A DNA stretch of 64,000 nucleotides from Candidatus Lachnoclostridium stercoravium (GCA_019118365.1 DWZA01000091.1:1-64000), one strand, 5' to 3'. Counted from the first letter of the stretch, positions 16,802 through 26,449 are shown. Numbers and translations: made by a program. Notes: generated from the letters alone by a model not told the origin.

Positions 16802-17434
16802 TCAGATCTCCAGGCCCCTTAAGCTGATGTAGTGTTTGATCGCCTGGACGGCCCCGTCCACTCCCAGCTTCGCCGTATTCAAAAGAAGATCGTAATTTTC
16901 AATGCTGCTCCAGTCATGGCCTGTGTAATAGCGGTAATAGTCCCGGCGCTCTCTGTCCATCCGCTTGATCTGCTTTGGAGCGTCTTCCAGGGAATATAAC
17001 CCCTTGTCGACGATCCTCTTGATCCGCGCCTCAATATCCGCATACAGAAATACCCTTACCAGCCCGTCCATGTCCTGCAGCACATAATCCGCGCATCTTC
17101 CGATGATCACGCAGGACTCTTCCGCAGCCAGCTTGCGGATCACATCCGACTGGAAGCGGAACAGGTTATCCGCGGATACCAGGTCCGATCCAAAAGACGG
17201 AGATTTTTTCTCCGGAGTCATGCTGCTGATGATCCGGTACAGCAGCCGGTTCCCTGCTTTCTCGTCTGCCAGATGAAAATAACTTTCCTTGATCCCGCTT
17301 TCATCAGAATTCATACGGAGAATATTCTTGTCATAACAATTGATCCCCAATTCCTTAGCCAGCCTGGATCCCGTCTCTGCCCCGCCGCTGCCGTACTGCC
17401 TTCCGATTGAAATGATCACCCGTTTTTCTGCCAT
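16802..17434 (-). CDS. Cytidylate kinase-like P-loop protein
   Basis: Protein of the cytidylate-kinase-like family (AAA_26). The N-terminus is RVIISIGRQYGSGGAETGSRLA, a P-loop variant, with VIIGRCADYVL around residue 110 and an Arg-rich lid RIKRIVDKGLYS...RMDRERRDYYRYYTG. AAGGAGGGG upstream marks the ATG of MAEKRV, so the first 36 codons of the track ORF are not translated. The role is unknown. It is unlikely to be the housekeeping Cmk, which is shaped differently. Confidence 0.82.
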   Translation of the reverse strand: MAEKRVIISIGRQYGSGGAETGSRLAKELGINCYDKNILRMNSDESGIKESYFHLADEKAGNRLLYRIISSMTPEKKSPSFGSDLVSADNLFRFQSDVIRKLAAEESCVIIGRCADYVLQDMDGLVRVFLYADIEARIKRIVDKGLYSLEDAPKQIKRMDRERRDYYRYYTGHDWSSIENYDLLLNTAKLGVDGAVQAIKHYISLRGLEI

Positions 17435-17585
17435 AATGCCACCCCTCCTTAGTGATATCTGAGTCTGCGGACTTATCCGCTTCCCGTCTTGTCTTTCTTC
17501 TAGTTTACCATGAATCCCCTTCTCCAACAACTGGATTTTCACGTGGGCCTCCGATCAGCCGCCTCCCATCAGAACGATCGCATTT

Positions 17586-18380
17586 CTACAGCTGCGCTCT
17601 CTCACGCACGATCACGGTCCGATACCCGTCCTGACGAAGCGCCTGCTCCATACGGGCCGCGTTTTCCAGGTTCAGAAACGCTCCCGCCCGGACTTTATAC
17701 AGGCCGTCCACCGGGCTGTATACATAAAACGCCGGGTAGCCCTGGGCTTTCAGCTCAGCTGTCTGCGCCCTTGCCATCTCCGGATCCGAAAAGGCTCCTG
17801 TCTGTACCTGATAATATTCCGGAAGCTGTGCGCTCTCTTCCTCCCCTTCGATGGCGTTTGCGATGCCGTCTGCAATGGCTGCGGCGATCTGCGGAATGTT
17901 TTTGTCAAACATCTGATTATCCTTCTCATTATCGATAAACCCTGTTTCCACCAGCACCGCCGGCGCGTTCGTCCGCTTAAGGACCACAAGCCCCGGCCGC
18001 TCGATCACGCCCAGATCTGTAAATCCTGTTTTTTCCAGCTCTGCGTTTATGCTTTTTCCTATTTTTTCCGCCTGGCCCCCGTTTCCATAGACCAGGCTCA
18101 TGATCCCGGAAGCTGTTCCCGGAACCGGCATGGCGTTCCGGTGGATGGATATAAAATAATCGGCTCCCGACCGGTTTCCTATGGCGGCCTTTTCTGCCGG
18201 CGACTGATAAACGTCGTTTACTCTGGTATATACTACGTCAAACCCCTTGTTTTCCAGATCCTGCCCTACGGCCAGAGCCAGTTTCAGATTGTCGTCTTTT
18301 TCCTTTCGGTCCTGGAAAATGGCTCCCGGCTCCTGGCCGCCGTGTCCGGCGTCTATGATAATGCGCTTTCTCTCTGCCAA
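17586..18380 (-). CDS. N-acetylmuramoyl-L-alanine amidase with SPOR domain (TTG start)
   Basis: Amidase_3 enzyme for peptidoglycan cleavage. It has zinc/catalytic motifs IIIDAGHGGQEPGA (residue about 12), ISIHRNAM (about 85) and VLVETGFIDN (about 160), then a SPOR domain (YYQVQTGAFSDPEMA to the end) that binds denuded glycan strands. GGAAGGAG lies eight bases before a TTG, giving 264 residues, six fewer than the track ORF. There is no evident signal peptide, which leaves the export route unclear. It resembles CwlD/CwlC-type sporulation amidases. Confidence 0.85.
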   Translation of the reverse strand: MAERKRIIIDAGHGGQEPGAIFQDRKEKDDNLKLALAVGQDLENKGFDVVYTRVNDVYQSPAEKAAIGNRSGADYFISIHRNAMPVPGTASGIMSLVYGNGGQAEKIGKSINAELEKTGFTDLGVIERPGLVVLKRTNAPAVLVETGFIDNEKDNQMFDKNIPQIAAAIADGIANAIEGEEESAQLPEYYQVQTGAFSDPEMARAQTAELKAQGYPAFYVYSPVDGLYKVRAGAFLNLENAARMEQALRQDGYRTVIVRERAQL

Positions 18381-18446
18381 AATAAAAACTCCTTCCAACA
18401 GGCTATACTAATACAGTATGCCTGCAGGAAGGAAACGTTCCATTTA

Positions 18447-19355
18447 TCATTCTTTCAGATCGATCTCCCCATGGAAGACTTCTTCTGCTTCTCCTGTCAT
18501 ATATACATGGTTGTCCTGGCTGCTCCAGCGGATCGAAAGGTGGCCGCCTAAAAGGGATACGTCCACGTCTTCATCCTTTTTTACATAGCCGTTAAGGACC
18601 GCCGCCACTACGCTGGCGCAGGTTCCCGTGCCGCAGGCCAAGGTTTCCCCGGAGCCGCGTTCCCAGACCCGCATAAGGAGGCTTCCATCCTCCTTTACCA
18701 CGATAAATTCCGTATTGGTCCGATCCGGAAAACGATCATGATTTTCAAATTCCGGTCCCATGGCATCCAGGTTCAGCTGATCTAAGAGCTTTCCATCCTC
18801 TCCCGTGACGATCTCTTCCCTCCGTCTCACCATAGACGAGAGAAGAGGCCCGCTCTCCAGGTTTTCCCTGTTTTTCCCCTCTGCAAAGATCACCGCATGG
18901 GGATTTCCCATGGAAACGCCGGTAAAATGGTATTCCTTTCTGCCCACTGTCAGCGCTTCCCCGATCTCAGAGGTCAGCTCCGGCTCTCCCATATCCACAG
19001 TCACAGATCTTACCTTTCCATTTTCCTTGTGAAGGGTAAGGTATTTGATGCCAGAAAGCGTTTCCACAGAAAGGCTGTCCCTGTCCGCAGGGACGATCCC
19101 ATGATCATAGGCGTATTTTCCTACGCACCGGATCCCGTTCCCGCACATCGCCCCTCTGGAACCGTCCAGATTGTACATGTCCATCTGGCAGTCCGCGACT
19201 TTGGACGGTTTGATCAGGATCAGGCCGTCGGAACCGATCCCGAAATGGCGGTCGCTTACCTCTGCCGCTGTCCTGGAAGGATCCGCGACCTCTTCCTCAA
19301 AGCAGTTGACATATACGTAATCGTTTCCGATCCCATGCATCTTTGTAAATCTCAT
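18447..19355 (-). CDS. dapF: Diaminopimelate epimerase
   Basis: Interconverts LL- and meso-diaminopimelate for lysine and peptidoglycan. The two active-site cysteines are in AMCGNGIRCVGKYAYD (about residue 77) and LACGTGTCASVVAA (about residue 240). FTKMHGIGNDYVYV is the usual N-terminus. The 302-residue length is a little longer than E. coli DapF. Its start overlaps the ANTAR gene stop by four bases (ATGA), so the two are coupled. Confidence 0.95.
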   Translation of the reverse strand: MRFTKMHGIGNDYVYVNCFEEEVADPSRTAAEVSDRHFGIGSDGLILIKPSKVADCQMDMYNLDGSRGAMCGNGIRCVGKYAYDHGIVPADRDSLSVETLSGIKYLTLHKENGKVRSVTVDMGEPELTSEIGEALTVGRKEYHFTGVSMGNPHAVIFAEGKNRENLESGPLLSSMVRRREEIVTGEDGKLLDQLNLDAMGPEFENHDRFPDRTNTEFIVVKEDGSLLMRVWERGSGETLACGTGTCASVVAAVLNGYVKKDEDVDVSLLGGHLSIRWSSQDNHVYMTGEAEEVFHGEIDLKE

Positions 19356-19918
19356 ATTGCCTCCTTTGCGGAAACCCGTTTCATCTCTATCAGCTTCCTG
19401 GCTGTTTTTGTCAGGCTGCAGCCGTTATCCATGCTGCATCGCTGTATATACTGATGGGCTTCCTCTTCTGTCATATAATTTTCTTCCATTAAAAAGCGCT
19501 TCGCCTCCGAGATCAGCTTCTTTTCTGCTTCCGTACGCACTCTTGGACGCGACCGTCTCTTCCTGCGCTGCCTTTCCTGTTCCCTCGCCGCCATCTCCAT
19601 GGTGCTGACCAGATCATAGACCTTTAACGGGGATCCTAAAAGGATCGCCCGGTCCGGCACGCCTCCCGGCACGCCCTTTGGCCCGGCTAAGAGGATGAAC
19701 GCAAATTCCGGTGGCAGGTCCTCGCAAAGCTCTTCCGCTACCATATCTTCAAAACGGCTCCCGCTTATGACGATGCCGTCTTCCAGTTCCCCGGAAACTG
19801 CCAGCACCTGGGCCCCTGACGTGCAGACAGCCGCCACATGGTATCCGTTCTTTACCAGTATGTTTTTTATGTTCCGCCCATTTTCCGCTTTGGAAAACGC
19901 AACGATCACATTGGCCAT
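19352..19918 (-). CDS. ANTAR-domain response-regulator-like antiterminator
   Basis: Protein of 188 residues. The N-terminal 110 residues look like a receiver fold (VIVAFSKAENGRNIKNILVKNG), but the usual DxxMP phosphorylation site is not evident. After an Arg-rich linker comes an ANTAR RNA-binding domain (EAKRFLMEENYMTEEEAHQYIQRCSMDNGCSLTKTARKLIE). ANTAR proteins bind paired hairpins in nascent RNA to prevent termination. Location directly behind glnA is common in Clostridia and suggests a nitrogen-linked role. Targets are not identifiable here. Confidence 0.85.
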   Translation of the reverse strand: MANVIVAFSKAENGRNIKNILVKNGYHVAAVCTSGAQVLAVSGELEDGIVISGSRFEDMVAEELCEDLPPEFAFILLAGPKGVPGGVPDRAILLGSPLKVYDLVSTMEMAAREQERQRRKRRSRPRVRTEAEKKLISEAKRFLMEENYMTEEEAHQYIQRCSMDNGCSLTKTARKLIEMKRVSAKEAI

Positions 19919-20009
19919 CCGCTCGCCTCCTTCCTTTCCGGGACCGATATCCGCAGCCGGATCCAGCGTCCGGCAGAGCCGGCAAAAACAGCTAAGATCT
20001 GGCCGGCGG

Positions 20010-21344
20010 TCAATATTTCCTGAGGTACTCGTTCACTTCCCAATCCGTTACATGGGTGCAGAACGCTTCCCACTCTTTTTCCTTCGCCGCCAGGTACTTT
20101 TCATAAATATCATTTCCCAGAACGCCGCGGATAAAGCTGCTGTTTCGAAACGCCTCGATCGCGTCTCCCATAGTGCGGGGAAGCCTGCGGATCCCCCGCT
20201 TTTCCCTCTCTTCTTCCGTCATGGCGTAGATATTTTCACAGACGCTTTCCGGCGGGACCATTTCTTTTTCGATCCCGTCTATTCCTGCAGCCAGGCAGAC
20301 AGCGAATACCAGGTACGGGTTGACCGCCGAATCCGGGAAGCAAAGTTCGATCTCAGTTTCTTCCTCTCTGTGGCAGGGCACTCTCATAAATACGCTTCCA
20401 TTGGACTGTTCCGACCACGCGATATAATTGGGCGCGCCGTATCCCGGCGTCAGCCTCTTATAGGAATTGATCAGCGGATTGGTAAGCAGCATCATCTCTT
20501 CCCCATGAGCCATGATGCCGGCGATAAACTGGTAAGCCGTCCTGCTGATACCAAGACGGTCGTTTGTGTCCTGGAATGCATTATTTCCCTGCCGGTCCAG
20601 AAGGCACACGTTTAAATGAAGGCCGGAACCGTTCGTCCCCTCCTTGGGCTTCGGCATAAAAGTTGCGTAAAGTCCGTGACGTTTAGCGATGTTTTTCACC
20701 GCCATGCGGAATGTCATGATATTGTCCGCGCCGGTCAGAGCCTCGCCCATATGCAGGTCGATCTCGTGCTGGGCCGGGGACATCTCATGGTAAGACGCTT
20801 CGATCTCAAATCCCATCTCTTCCAGGGAAAGTACAATGTCCCGGCGCACATTTTCCGCCAGATCGATAGGGCCTACGTCGAAATATCCGCCTCTTTCATG
20901 AGTGCTGGTAGTGGGGCTTCCTTCGTCGTCCGTATGGAACAGGAAAAATTCGCATTCCGGCTTTACCATAAACGTATATCCCCTGTCTTCCGCCGCTTTT
21001 ATTGCCCGCTTCAGCACATATCTGGGGTCGCTTTCAAAGCTCGTCCCGTCCGCCCGGTGGATATCGCAGATAAAGCGCCCTACCTTTCCCTGCTGCGGAC
21101 GCCATGGGAAGATCTCAAAGGTATCCAGATCCGGATACAGATACATGTCCGGCTCCTCGATCCGCATAAACCCTTCGATGCCGGAGCCGTCAAATCTGCA
21201 CTTGTTCTCTATCGCCCGCTCCAGCTGGCTGGCCGTTACCGCCACGTTTTTAAATGTTCCGAAAATATCCGTAAACTGGAGCCGTATAAATTCTACGTCT
21301 TCCTCCTCTGCCATACGGATGATATCTTCCTTTGTATATCTCAT
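20010..21344 (-). CDS. glnA: Glutamine synthetase, type I
   Basis: Makes glutamine from glutamate, ammonia and ATP. At 444 residues it has the size of the Firmicutes GSI-alpha form, which lacks the adenylylation loop. Motifs include FDGSGIEGF, EMSPAQHEIDLH, KEGTNGSGLHLN and GYGAPNYIAWSEQSNGS. It is first of a run continuing with the ANTAR regulator, dapF and wall genes. It has its own promoter overlapped by 12-bp direct repeats, a likely operator. Confidence 0.96.
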   Translation of the reverse strand: MRYTKEDIIRMAEEEDVEFIRLQFTDIFGTFKNVAVTASQLERAIENKCRFDGSGIEGFMRIEEPDMYLYPDLDTFEIFPWRPQQGKVGRFICDIHRADGTSFESDPRYVLKRAIKAAEDRGYTFMVKPECEFFLFHTDDEGSPTTSTHERGGYFDVGPIDLAENVRRDIVLSLEEMGFEIEASYHEMSPAQHEIDLHMGEALTGADNIMTFRMAVKNIAKRHGLYATFMPKPKEGTNGSGLHLNVCLLDRQGNNAFQDTNDRLGISRTAYQFIAGIMAHGEEMMLLTNPLINSYKRLTPGYGAPNYIAWSEQSNGSVFMRVPCHREEETEIELCFPDSAVNPYLVFAVCLAAGIDGIEKEMVPPESVCENIYAMTEEEREKRGIRRLPRTMGDAIEAFRNSSFIRGVLGNDIYEKYLAAKEKEWEAFCTHVTDWEVNEYLRKY

Positions 21345-21411
21345 ATCATTCTCCTATCCGCCGTCCGCCCGCAGAAGGCTTTCCGCTTTTTGTTCATTTG
21401 ACCCTGGTATC

Positions 21412-21440
21412 ATACTATCATACGGAAGCGCAAACTGCAA
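21412..21440 (-). promoter_or_regulatory. glnA promoter
   Basis: Minus-strand TTGCAG, 17 bp, TAGTAT, about 68 bases upstream of the glnA ATG. Confidence 0.65.
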
Positions 21441-21464
21441 TAATCGCAAACTGCAATTCGCAAA
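21429..21464 (-). promoter_or_regulatory. Direct repeats overlapping the glnA -35, candidate operator
   Basis: CGCAAACTGCAA occurs twice, 16 bp apart (21429 and 21445), with a third partial CGCAAA at 21459. The first copy covers the -35. Regular spacing suggests a regulator binding side by side. Confidence 0.55.
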
Positions 21465-21479
21465 GTAAAAGCTTGAAAC

Positions 21480-21539
21480 GGCCATAGAAAAGCGCAGGTT
21501 TCTTTTGCATTTGCAAAAGAAACCTGCACTTTTATGGCC
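21480..21539 (-). terminator. Terminator at the end of the sugar operon
   Basis: A very long hairpin of about 28 bp (core GCAGGTTTCTTTTGCA and its complement) is followed on the minus strand by CTTTTCT. It lies between the xylulokinase stop and the glnA promoter. Confidence 0.75.
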
Positions 21540-21631
21540 TGTTCTATTCCGATCGAAAAGGATTCGTATATGTAATTTTGCGGATCGCAGATAAGGTGAA
21601 ACCGGAACAAGTGAAAGACCGCTTGCCCTTA

Positions 21632-23110
21632 TCAGGTCTGCTCTGCTATCTTATCAAATACATCTTTTAACGCCGGATAGATCTCCTTAAATACCCGGTA
21701 TTTCTTTTCATACTTTTCCGCCAGTTCCGGCTTCGGCTCAACCGTATCCACGATCTCTACGATCGCCCTGGCAGCTTCTTCTACGGAAGGATATTCCCCG
21801 CAGGCTACTGCGGCAAGCATAGCGCCTCCCAAAGCCGGTCCTTCTTCCGAGCGTATCACATCGATCTTCATGTTCAGGATATTCGCGATCATCTTCTTCC
21901 ACAGAGGGCTCTTGGCCCCGCCGCCGCAGATCGTGGCCCGCGGGATCTCCAGCCCCTGGGCTCTGGCTACTTCCAGGGAATCGCGGATGGCAAAAGCCAC
22001 TCCCTCCAGCACGGCCTGGGTCATATCTTCCCTTGTGGTATCCATCGTCAGGCCGGTAAAGGTTCCTCTGGCGTTTGGATTGTTGTGTGGGGAACGTTCC
22101 CCCATAAGATACGGCAGGAAGAATACGTGGTTGTCACCAAGCTTTTCGATCTTTTTCTGCTCTCCGCCGTAATCATCCGTCCGGATGATATCGTCCATCC
22201 ACCACTTATTGCAGGACGCCGCGCTGAGCATGCAGCCCATCAGATGATAATGGCCGTCCGCATGGGCGAAAGCATGGAGCGCATTGTATTTATCCACGCA
22301 GAAATCTCTGCTGGAAATAAAGACCGTACCGCTGGTCCCCAGGGAGATATTGCACTTTCCATTGCCCACCGTGCCTGTGCCGATGGCTGCGGCCGCGTTG
22401 TCGCCCGCTCCCGCGGCGACAATACAGCTTTCCGGAAGCCCCAGCTCCTTTGCTACGTCCGGCAGGACTGTCCCTGTGGCTTCGTAGCTCTCATACAGCT
22501 TTGGCAGCTGCCGTTCTTCTACGCCGCAGATCTCCATCATCTCTTTTGACCAGCAGCGGTTCTTTACATCCACCAGGAGCATGCCGGAAGCATCTGAGTA
22601 ATCGGAAGAATGGACCCCGGTCAGCTTATAGGCGATATAATCCTTCGGCAGCATGATCTTTTCGATCCTTGCAAAATTTTCCGGCTCATTTTCCTTTACC
22701 CATAAGATCTTCGGCGCTGTAAAACCGGCAAAGGCGATGTTGGCCGTATATGCGGACAATTTATCTTTTCCGATCACATTGTTTAAGTAGTCGGTCTGCT
22801 TCTGGGTCCTCCCGTCGTTCCACAGGATCGCCGGCCGGATCACCTGATCGTCCTTATCCAGGATGACGAGGCCGTGCATCTGGCCGCCGAAGCTAAGGCC
22901 CGCTATCTGGCTTTTATCAAAGCCTTCTGTCAGCTGACGGATCCCTTCCTTTGTCTCTCTCCACCAGTCGTCCGGATCCTGCTCCGACCATCCCGGATGG
23001 GGGAATGCGATAGGGTACTCCCTGGAAACGATCCTTTCTATTTTTCCGGAACCGTCCATCATAAGGAGCTTGACGGAAGAGGTTCCCAGATCCACTCCAA
23101 TATAATACAT
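21632..23110 (-). CDS. xylB: Xylulokinase (FGGY family)
   Basis: Phosphorylates D-xylulose with ATP to xylulose 5-phosphate. FGGY kinase motifs: GVDLGTSSVKLLMMD (N-terminus), GLSFGGQMHGLV with WNDGRTQ (substrate pocket, residues 70-105), SLGTSGTVF, and ICGGGAKSPLWKKM (ATP side). The 492-residue length fits XylB. It is the last gene of the sugar operon, 15 bp after an L-fucose/arabinose-isomerase-like gene rather than a classic xylose isomerase. The true substrate may therefore be another ketopentose or deoxyketose. Confidence 0.88.
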   Translation of the reverse strand: MYYIGVDLGTSSVKLLMMDGSGKIERIVSREYPIAFPHPGWSEQDPDDWWRETKEGIRQLTEGFDKSQIAGLSFGGQMHGLVILDKDDQVIRPAILWNDGRTQKQTDYLNNVIGKDKLSAYTANIAFAGFTAPKILWVKENEPENFARIEKIMLPKDYIAYKLTGVHSSDYSDASGMLLVDVKNRCWSKEMMEICGVEERQLPKLYESYEATGTVLPDVAKELGLPESCIVAAGAGDNAAAAIGTGTVGNGKCNISLGTSGTVFISSRDFCVDKYNALHAFAHADGHYHLMGCMLSAASCNKWWMDDIIRTDDYGGEQKKIEKLGDNHVFFLPYLMGERSPHNNPNARGTFTGLTMDTTREDMTQAVLEGVAFAIRDSLEVARAQGLEIPRATICGGGAKSPLWKKMIANILNMKIDVIRSEEGPALGGAMLAAVACGEYPSVEEAARAIVEIVDTVEPKPELAEKYEKKYRVFKEIYPALKDVFDKIAEQT

Positions 23111-23125
23111 CGTTTGTCTCCTTCT

Positions 23126-24607
23126 TTATGCAAACGGATTTTCCGTCGGATACATCATGCCCTTTGGCTGGTTAAATCCGATGTCGGTCACTCCAAGATA
23201 TTTGAATACTTCAAACAGAGCCTTTCCGTAATGGCCGAAAGCTACCGCCCCGTGATGAGGGAAGTTCTTCTCGATCAGGACATGGCGGTAGAACCTGCCC
23301 ATTTCCGGAATAGCGAATATGCCGATGGAACCGAAGGAACGTGTGGCTACCGGAAGCACCTCGCCCTCTGCCACATAAGCGCGCAGCTTGCAGTCTGCTG
23401 TGCTCTGAAGGCGGAAGAAGGTGATGTCTCCAGGAACGATATCTCCTTCCAGAGTTCCCTGGGTCACTTCTTCCGGCAGGGATCTTGCCATGATCATCTG
23501 ATATTTCATGGAGCATGCGGCCAGTTTTCTGGAACAGGTGTTGCCGCAGTGGAAGCCCATAAATGTATCCTTGTGGGTATATGGGAATTTACCCTTGATA
23601 TCCTCCTCATACATGTCGTCCGGAACGCTGTTGTTGATATCCAGCAGGGTAACGGCATCCAGGCTTACGCAGGTGCCGATAAATTCGCTGAGGGCGCCGT
23701 AGATATCCACCTCGCAGGATACGGGGATCCCCATTCCGGTGAGGCGGCTGTTTACATAGCAGGGTACAAAGCCGAACTGGGTCTGGAATGCCGGCCAGCA
23801 TTTTCCGGCGATAGCCACATATTTCCGATAGCCTCTGTGAGCCTCTACCCAGTCAAGCAGAGTCAGCTCATACTGGGCGAGCTTCGGCAGGATCTCCGGC
23901 TTCTGGTTGCCTGCTCCCAGCTCTTTCTCCATATCCTTTACTACGTCCGGGATCCTTGGATCTCCGTCATGTTTGTGGTACGCTTCAAAAAGATCCAGTT
24001 CTGAGTTTTCCTCGATCTCCACGCCCAGATTGTAAAGCTGCTGGATCGGCGCGTTGCATGCCAGGAAATTTAACGGTCTTGGACCGAAGCTTATGATCTT
24101 TAAGCTGGAAAGTCCGATGAGAGTCCTTGCGATGGGAAGGAAATCATGGATCATATCGGCGCATTCTGCAGCCGTGCCTACGGGATATTCCGGAATATAC
24201 GCCTTTACCCCTCTCAGCTTTAAGTTGTAGCTGGCGTTTAACATGCCGCAGTAAGCGTCGCCTCTGCCCTGATGAAGGTTGTCTCCGCTCTCCTCCGCAG
24301 CCGCCAGAAACATCACCGGTCCGTCAAAATGCTTTGCTAAAAGCGTCTCGGAGATCTCCGGTCCGAAGTTGCCAAGATATACCGCCAGGGCGTTGCAGCC
24401 TGCCTTCCTGATATCCTCCAGCGCCTGCACCATGTGGATCTCGCTCTCCACGATGCAGACCGGACACTCGTAGATATCTTTTTCGTCGTATTTCGCCTTA
24501 TATGCCTCTGTAAGAGCATTTCTCCTGTTTACAGACAGGCTCTCCGGAAAGCAGTCCCTGCTGACTGCCACAATACCAACTTTTACTTCAGGAATATTGT
24601 TCATCAT
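23126..24607 (-). CDS. L-fucose/L-arabinose isomerase family protein
   Basis: Predicted aldose-ketose isomerase of 493 residues. Family features are the Rossmann-like N-terminal half (VKVGIVAVSRDCFPESLS, YLGNFGPEISETLL) and the metal site: Glu in SCEVDIYGALSEF, Asp in LLDINN and His in FPHHGAVAFGHYG. It is a distant member, so the substrate (fucose, arabinose, xylose or another) cannot be fixed. Position between a sugar ABC transporter and a xylulokinase argues that it turns the imported aldose into the kinase substrate. Confidence 0.82.
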   Translation of the reverse strand: MMNNIPEVKVGIVAVSRDCFPESLSVNRRNALTEAYKAKYDEKDIYECPVCIVESEIHMVQALEDIRKAGCNALAVYLGNFGPEISETLLAKHFDGPVMFLAAAEESGDNLHQGRGDAYCGMLNASYNLKLRGVKAYIPEYPVGTAAECADMIHDFLPIARTLIGLSSLKIISFGPRPLNFLACNAPIQQLYNLGVEIEENSELDLFEAYHKHDGDPRIPDVVKDMEKELGAGNQKPEILPKLAQYELTLLDWVEAHRGYRKYVAIAGKCWPAFQTQFGFVPCYVNSRLTGMGIPVSCEVDIYGALSEFIGTCVSLDAVTLLDINNSVPDDMYEEDIKGKFPYTHKDTFMGFHCGNTCSRKLAACSMKYQMIMARSLPEEVTQGTLEGDIVPGDITFFRLQSTADCKLRAYVAEGEVLPVATRSFGSIGIFAIPEMGRFYRHVLIEKNFPHHGAVAFGHYGKALFEVFKYLGVTDIGFNQPKGMMYPTENPFA

Positions 24608-24628
24608 GTCCTCTCTCCTTTTTATCCT

Positions 24629-25246
24629 TTAATCTATTGACAGGTTCTCTCCCTTCAGGCCGATAAACGCGCCCTCCGGCAGTCCGCCCTCTTCATGGCC
24701 GATCAGCCACTTGTTGCGGGCAAACAAAAGCCTGTCTTCCGCGATCGTTTTTGACGCTTCTATGTCTGTGTTCGTTCCTTTTGGCAGTATGACCACGCAC
24801 TGGAAACCGCTTTCGTCCACATGGCACGGCGCGTAGTGGAGCGTCGTGGCGTACACCTCGATCACCGTCCCTGCCGGAACAAGGAAAGCCTCCATCTTCG
24901 CCGTATCATAAGTAAAATCCTCTTCAATATCCTGCTGCTTTCCCAGGATCAGGACAAGATCCGTCGCCGCGATATTGATCTCGGAATCCCTGTGATACTC
25001 TACCGCGTTCAGCTTCTTATTATGGCCGTTGCAGTATCCCAGCTGTATCGGCATGCCTCCGTAAAGGCTCTGCGCCGCCGCTTCCGCGTTTTTGCAGGCC
25101 TCCAGCCCTTCGTCCGACGGGGTATAGACCACTCCGTCCGGGACCGGCGTCTTTTTCATAGCCTCCAGGATATCGCCGCAGGGAAATCCCCCGATCATTC
25201 TTCCATAGGGAGCGAACGCCCTGTCCGTTACTTTTTGGATCTTCAT
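24629..25246 (-). CDS. DUF4867-family cupin-like protein of a sugar operon
   Basis: About 205 residues. A cupin-like core has HRDSEINIAATDLVLILG (residues 90-110), FLVPAGTVIEVYATTLHYAPCHV with a likely metal His pair, and FQCVVILPKGTN. The family often sits with sugar-uptake genes and has no settled activity. An epimerase, mutarotase or lyase role is possible. GAGGAG is too close to the first ATG, so the second ATG (MKIQKV) is taken as start. Confidence 0.7.
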   Translation of the reverse strand: MKIQKVTDRAFAPYGRMIGGFPCGDILEAMKKTPVPDGVVYTPSDEGLEACKNAEAAAQSLYGGMPIQLGYCNGHNKKLNAVEYHRDSEINIAATDLVLILGKQQDIEEDFTYDTAKMEAFLVPAGTVIEVYATTLHYAPCHVDESGFQCVVILPKGTNTDIEASKTIAEDRLLFARNKWLIGHEEGGLPEGAFIGLKGENLSID

Positions 25247-25273
25247 GACCATCGTCTCCTCTCTTTTCAGATA

Positions 25274-26446
25274 TTACTTCGCGATAAAGGATTTTCTCTT
25301 GCTGACTACGTCGAAGATTACCGCTGCCAGCAGAACGCCGCCCTTTACAACTTTCTGCAGGTTCTGGTCAACGCCCATGATGCTCATGCCCAGGTTCAGG
25401 ACGCCCATCAGGGTAGCGCCGACGATAACTCCCGGAACTGTGCCAACGCCGCCGTATGCGGACGCGCCGCCGATAAAGCAAGCGCCGATGGCGTCCATCT
25501 CGTAGTTATTTCCTGCCGTCGGGTTGGCGGAATTCAGACGGGCGACGGTTACCATGGCGGCAACTGCTGAAAGAAGGCCCATGTTCAGATATGCCTGGAA
25601 ATATACCAGATTCGTATTGATACCGGAAAGCTTTGTGGCCTTTTCATTTCCTCCTACTGCGTAAAAATAACGTCCTGTAGTGGTCTTGGAAGCGATATAG
25701 CTGTAGATACCGATGATCGCCGCAACCCATACCAGAGAGTTCGGGATTCCCTTGTACTGTGCCAGACGGAACATAAATGCCAGAACGACCGCACAGATGA
25801 TAAACATCTTAATTATAACACCAGTAAGGGGAGGAACGCGATAGCCTTTTGCGATTCTTCTCTGCCTTCCTGAAAAAACGATAATGATATAGACTGCGCA
25901 TGCCAGAAGGCCGGCTGCAAAACAGGTGATATTGAATCCGTCTCCGCCAAAGAAATCCGGAACATAATTGTTAAACAGATCCAGAAATCCTTCCGGAACC
26001 GGAGATAATGTCATACCCTGGAGAACTACGTTGGAAAGGCCGCGGAACATCAGCATGCCTGCCAGCGTAACGATAAACGGTGGGATCCGCACATAGGCGA
26101 TCCAGAATCCCTGCCACGCGCCTACCAGGATACCGATCACTGCCATGACTAAAAGGGTTATGTACGGGTTAAATCCATGCTCGATCATCATCTTTCCGCC
26201 GATGGCTCCTACAAAACATACTACGGAACCTACGGAAAGGTCGATGTTGCCGCCGGTAAGGATACAGAACAGCATACCGGTCGCCAGGATAAATACATAG
26301 GCGTTCTGGGCGATCAGGTTGTTTACGTTCTGAGGCAGGAGCATCTTTCCTTCTGTGTTTACGGTAAACAGAATGATGATCACCGCAAGGGCAATGACCA
26401 TTGTATATTTTTTAAAAGCTTCCGAGATTTTTATCTTATTATCCAT
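25274..26446 (-). CDS. Multiple-sugar ABC transporter permease (GguB/XylH type)
   Basis: Membrane subunit of 390 residues with about ten helices, belonging to the CUT2 (ribose/xylose) permease family. Typical stretches are NIDLSVGSVVCFVGAIG near residue 68, and ATKLSGINTNLVYFQAYLNMGLLSAVAAM with the following YEMDAIGACFIGGASAYGGVGTVPG loop that contacts the ATPase. It is four bases from the ATPase gene and uses the binding protein at 28072. CUT2 systems use a single permease as a homodimer. Confidence 0.9.
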   Translation of the reverse strand: MDNKIKISEAFKKYTMVIALAVIIILFTVNTEGKMLLPQNVNNLIAQNAYVFILATGMLFCILTGGNIDLSVGSVVCFVGAIGGKMMIEHGFNPYITLLVMAVIGILVGAWQGFWIAYVRIPPFIVTLAGMLMFRGLSNVVLQGMTLSPVPEGFLDLFNNYVPDFFGGDGFNITCFAAGLLACAVYIIIVFSGRQRRIAKGYRVPPLTGVIIKMFIICAVVLAFMFRLAQYKGIPNSLVWVAAIIGIYSYIASKTTTGRYFYAVGGNEKATKLSGINTNLVYFQAYLNMGLLSAVAAMVTVARLNSANPTAGNNYEMDAIGACFIGGASAYGGVGTVPGVIVGATLMGVLNLGMSIMGVDQNLQKVVKGGVLLAAVIFDVVSKRKSFIAK

Positions 26447-26449
26447 GAT

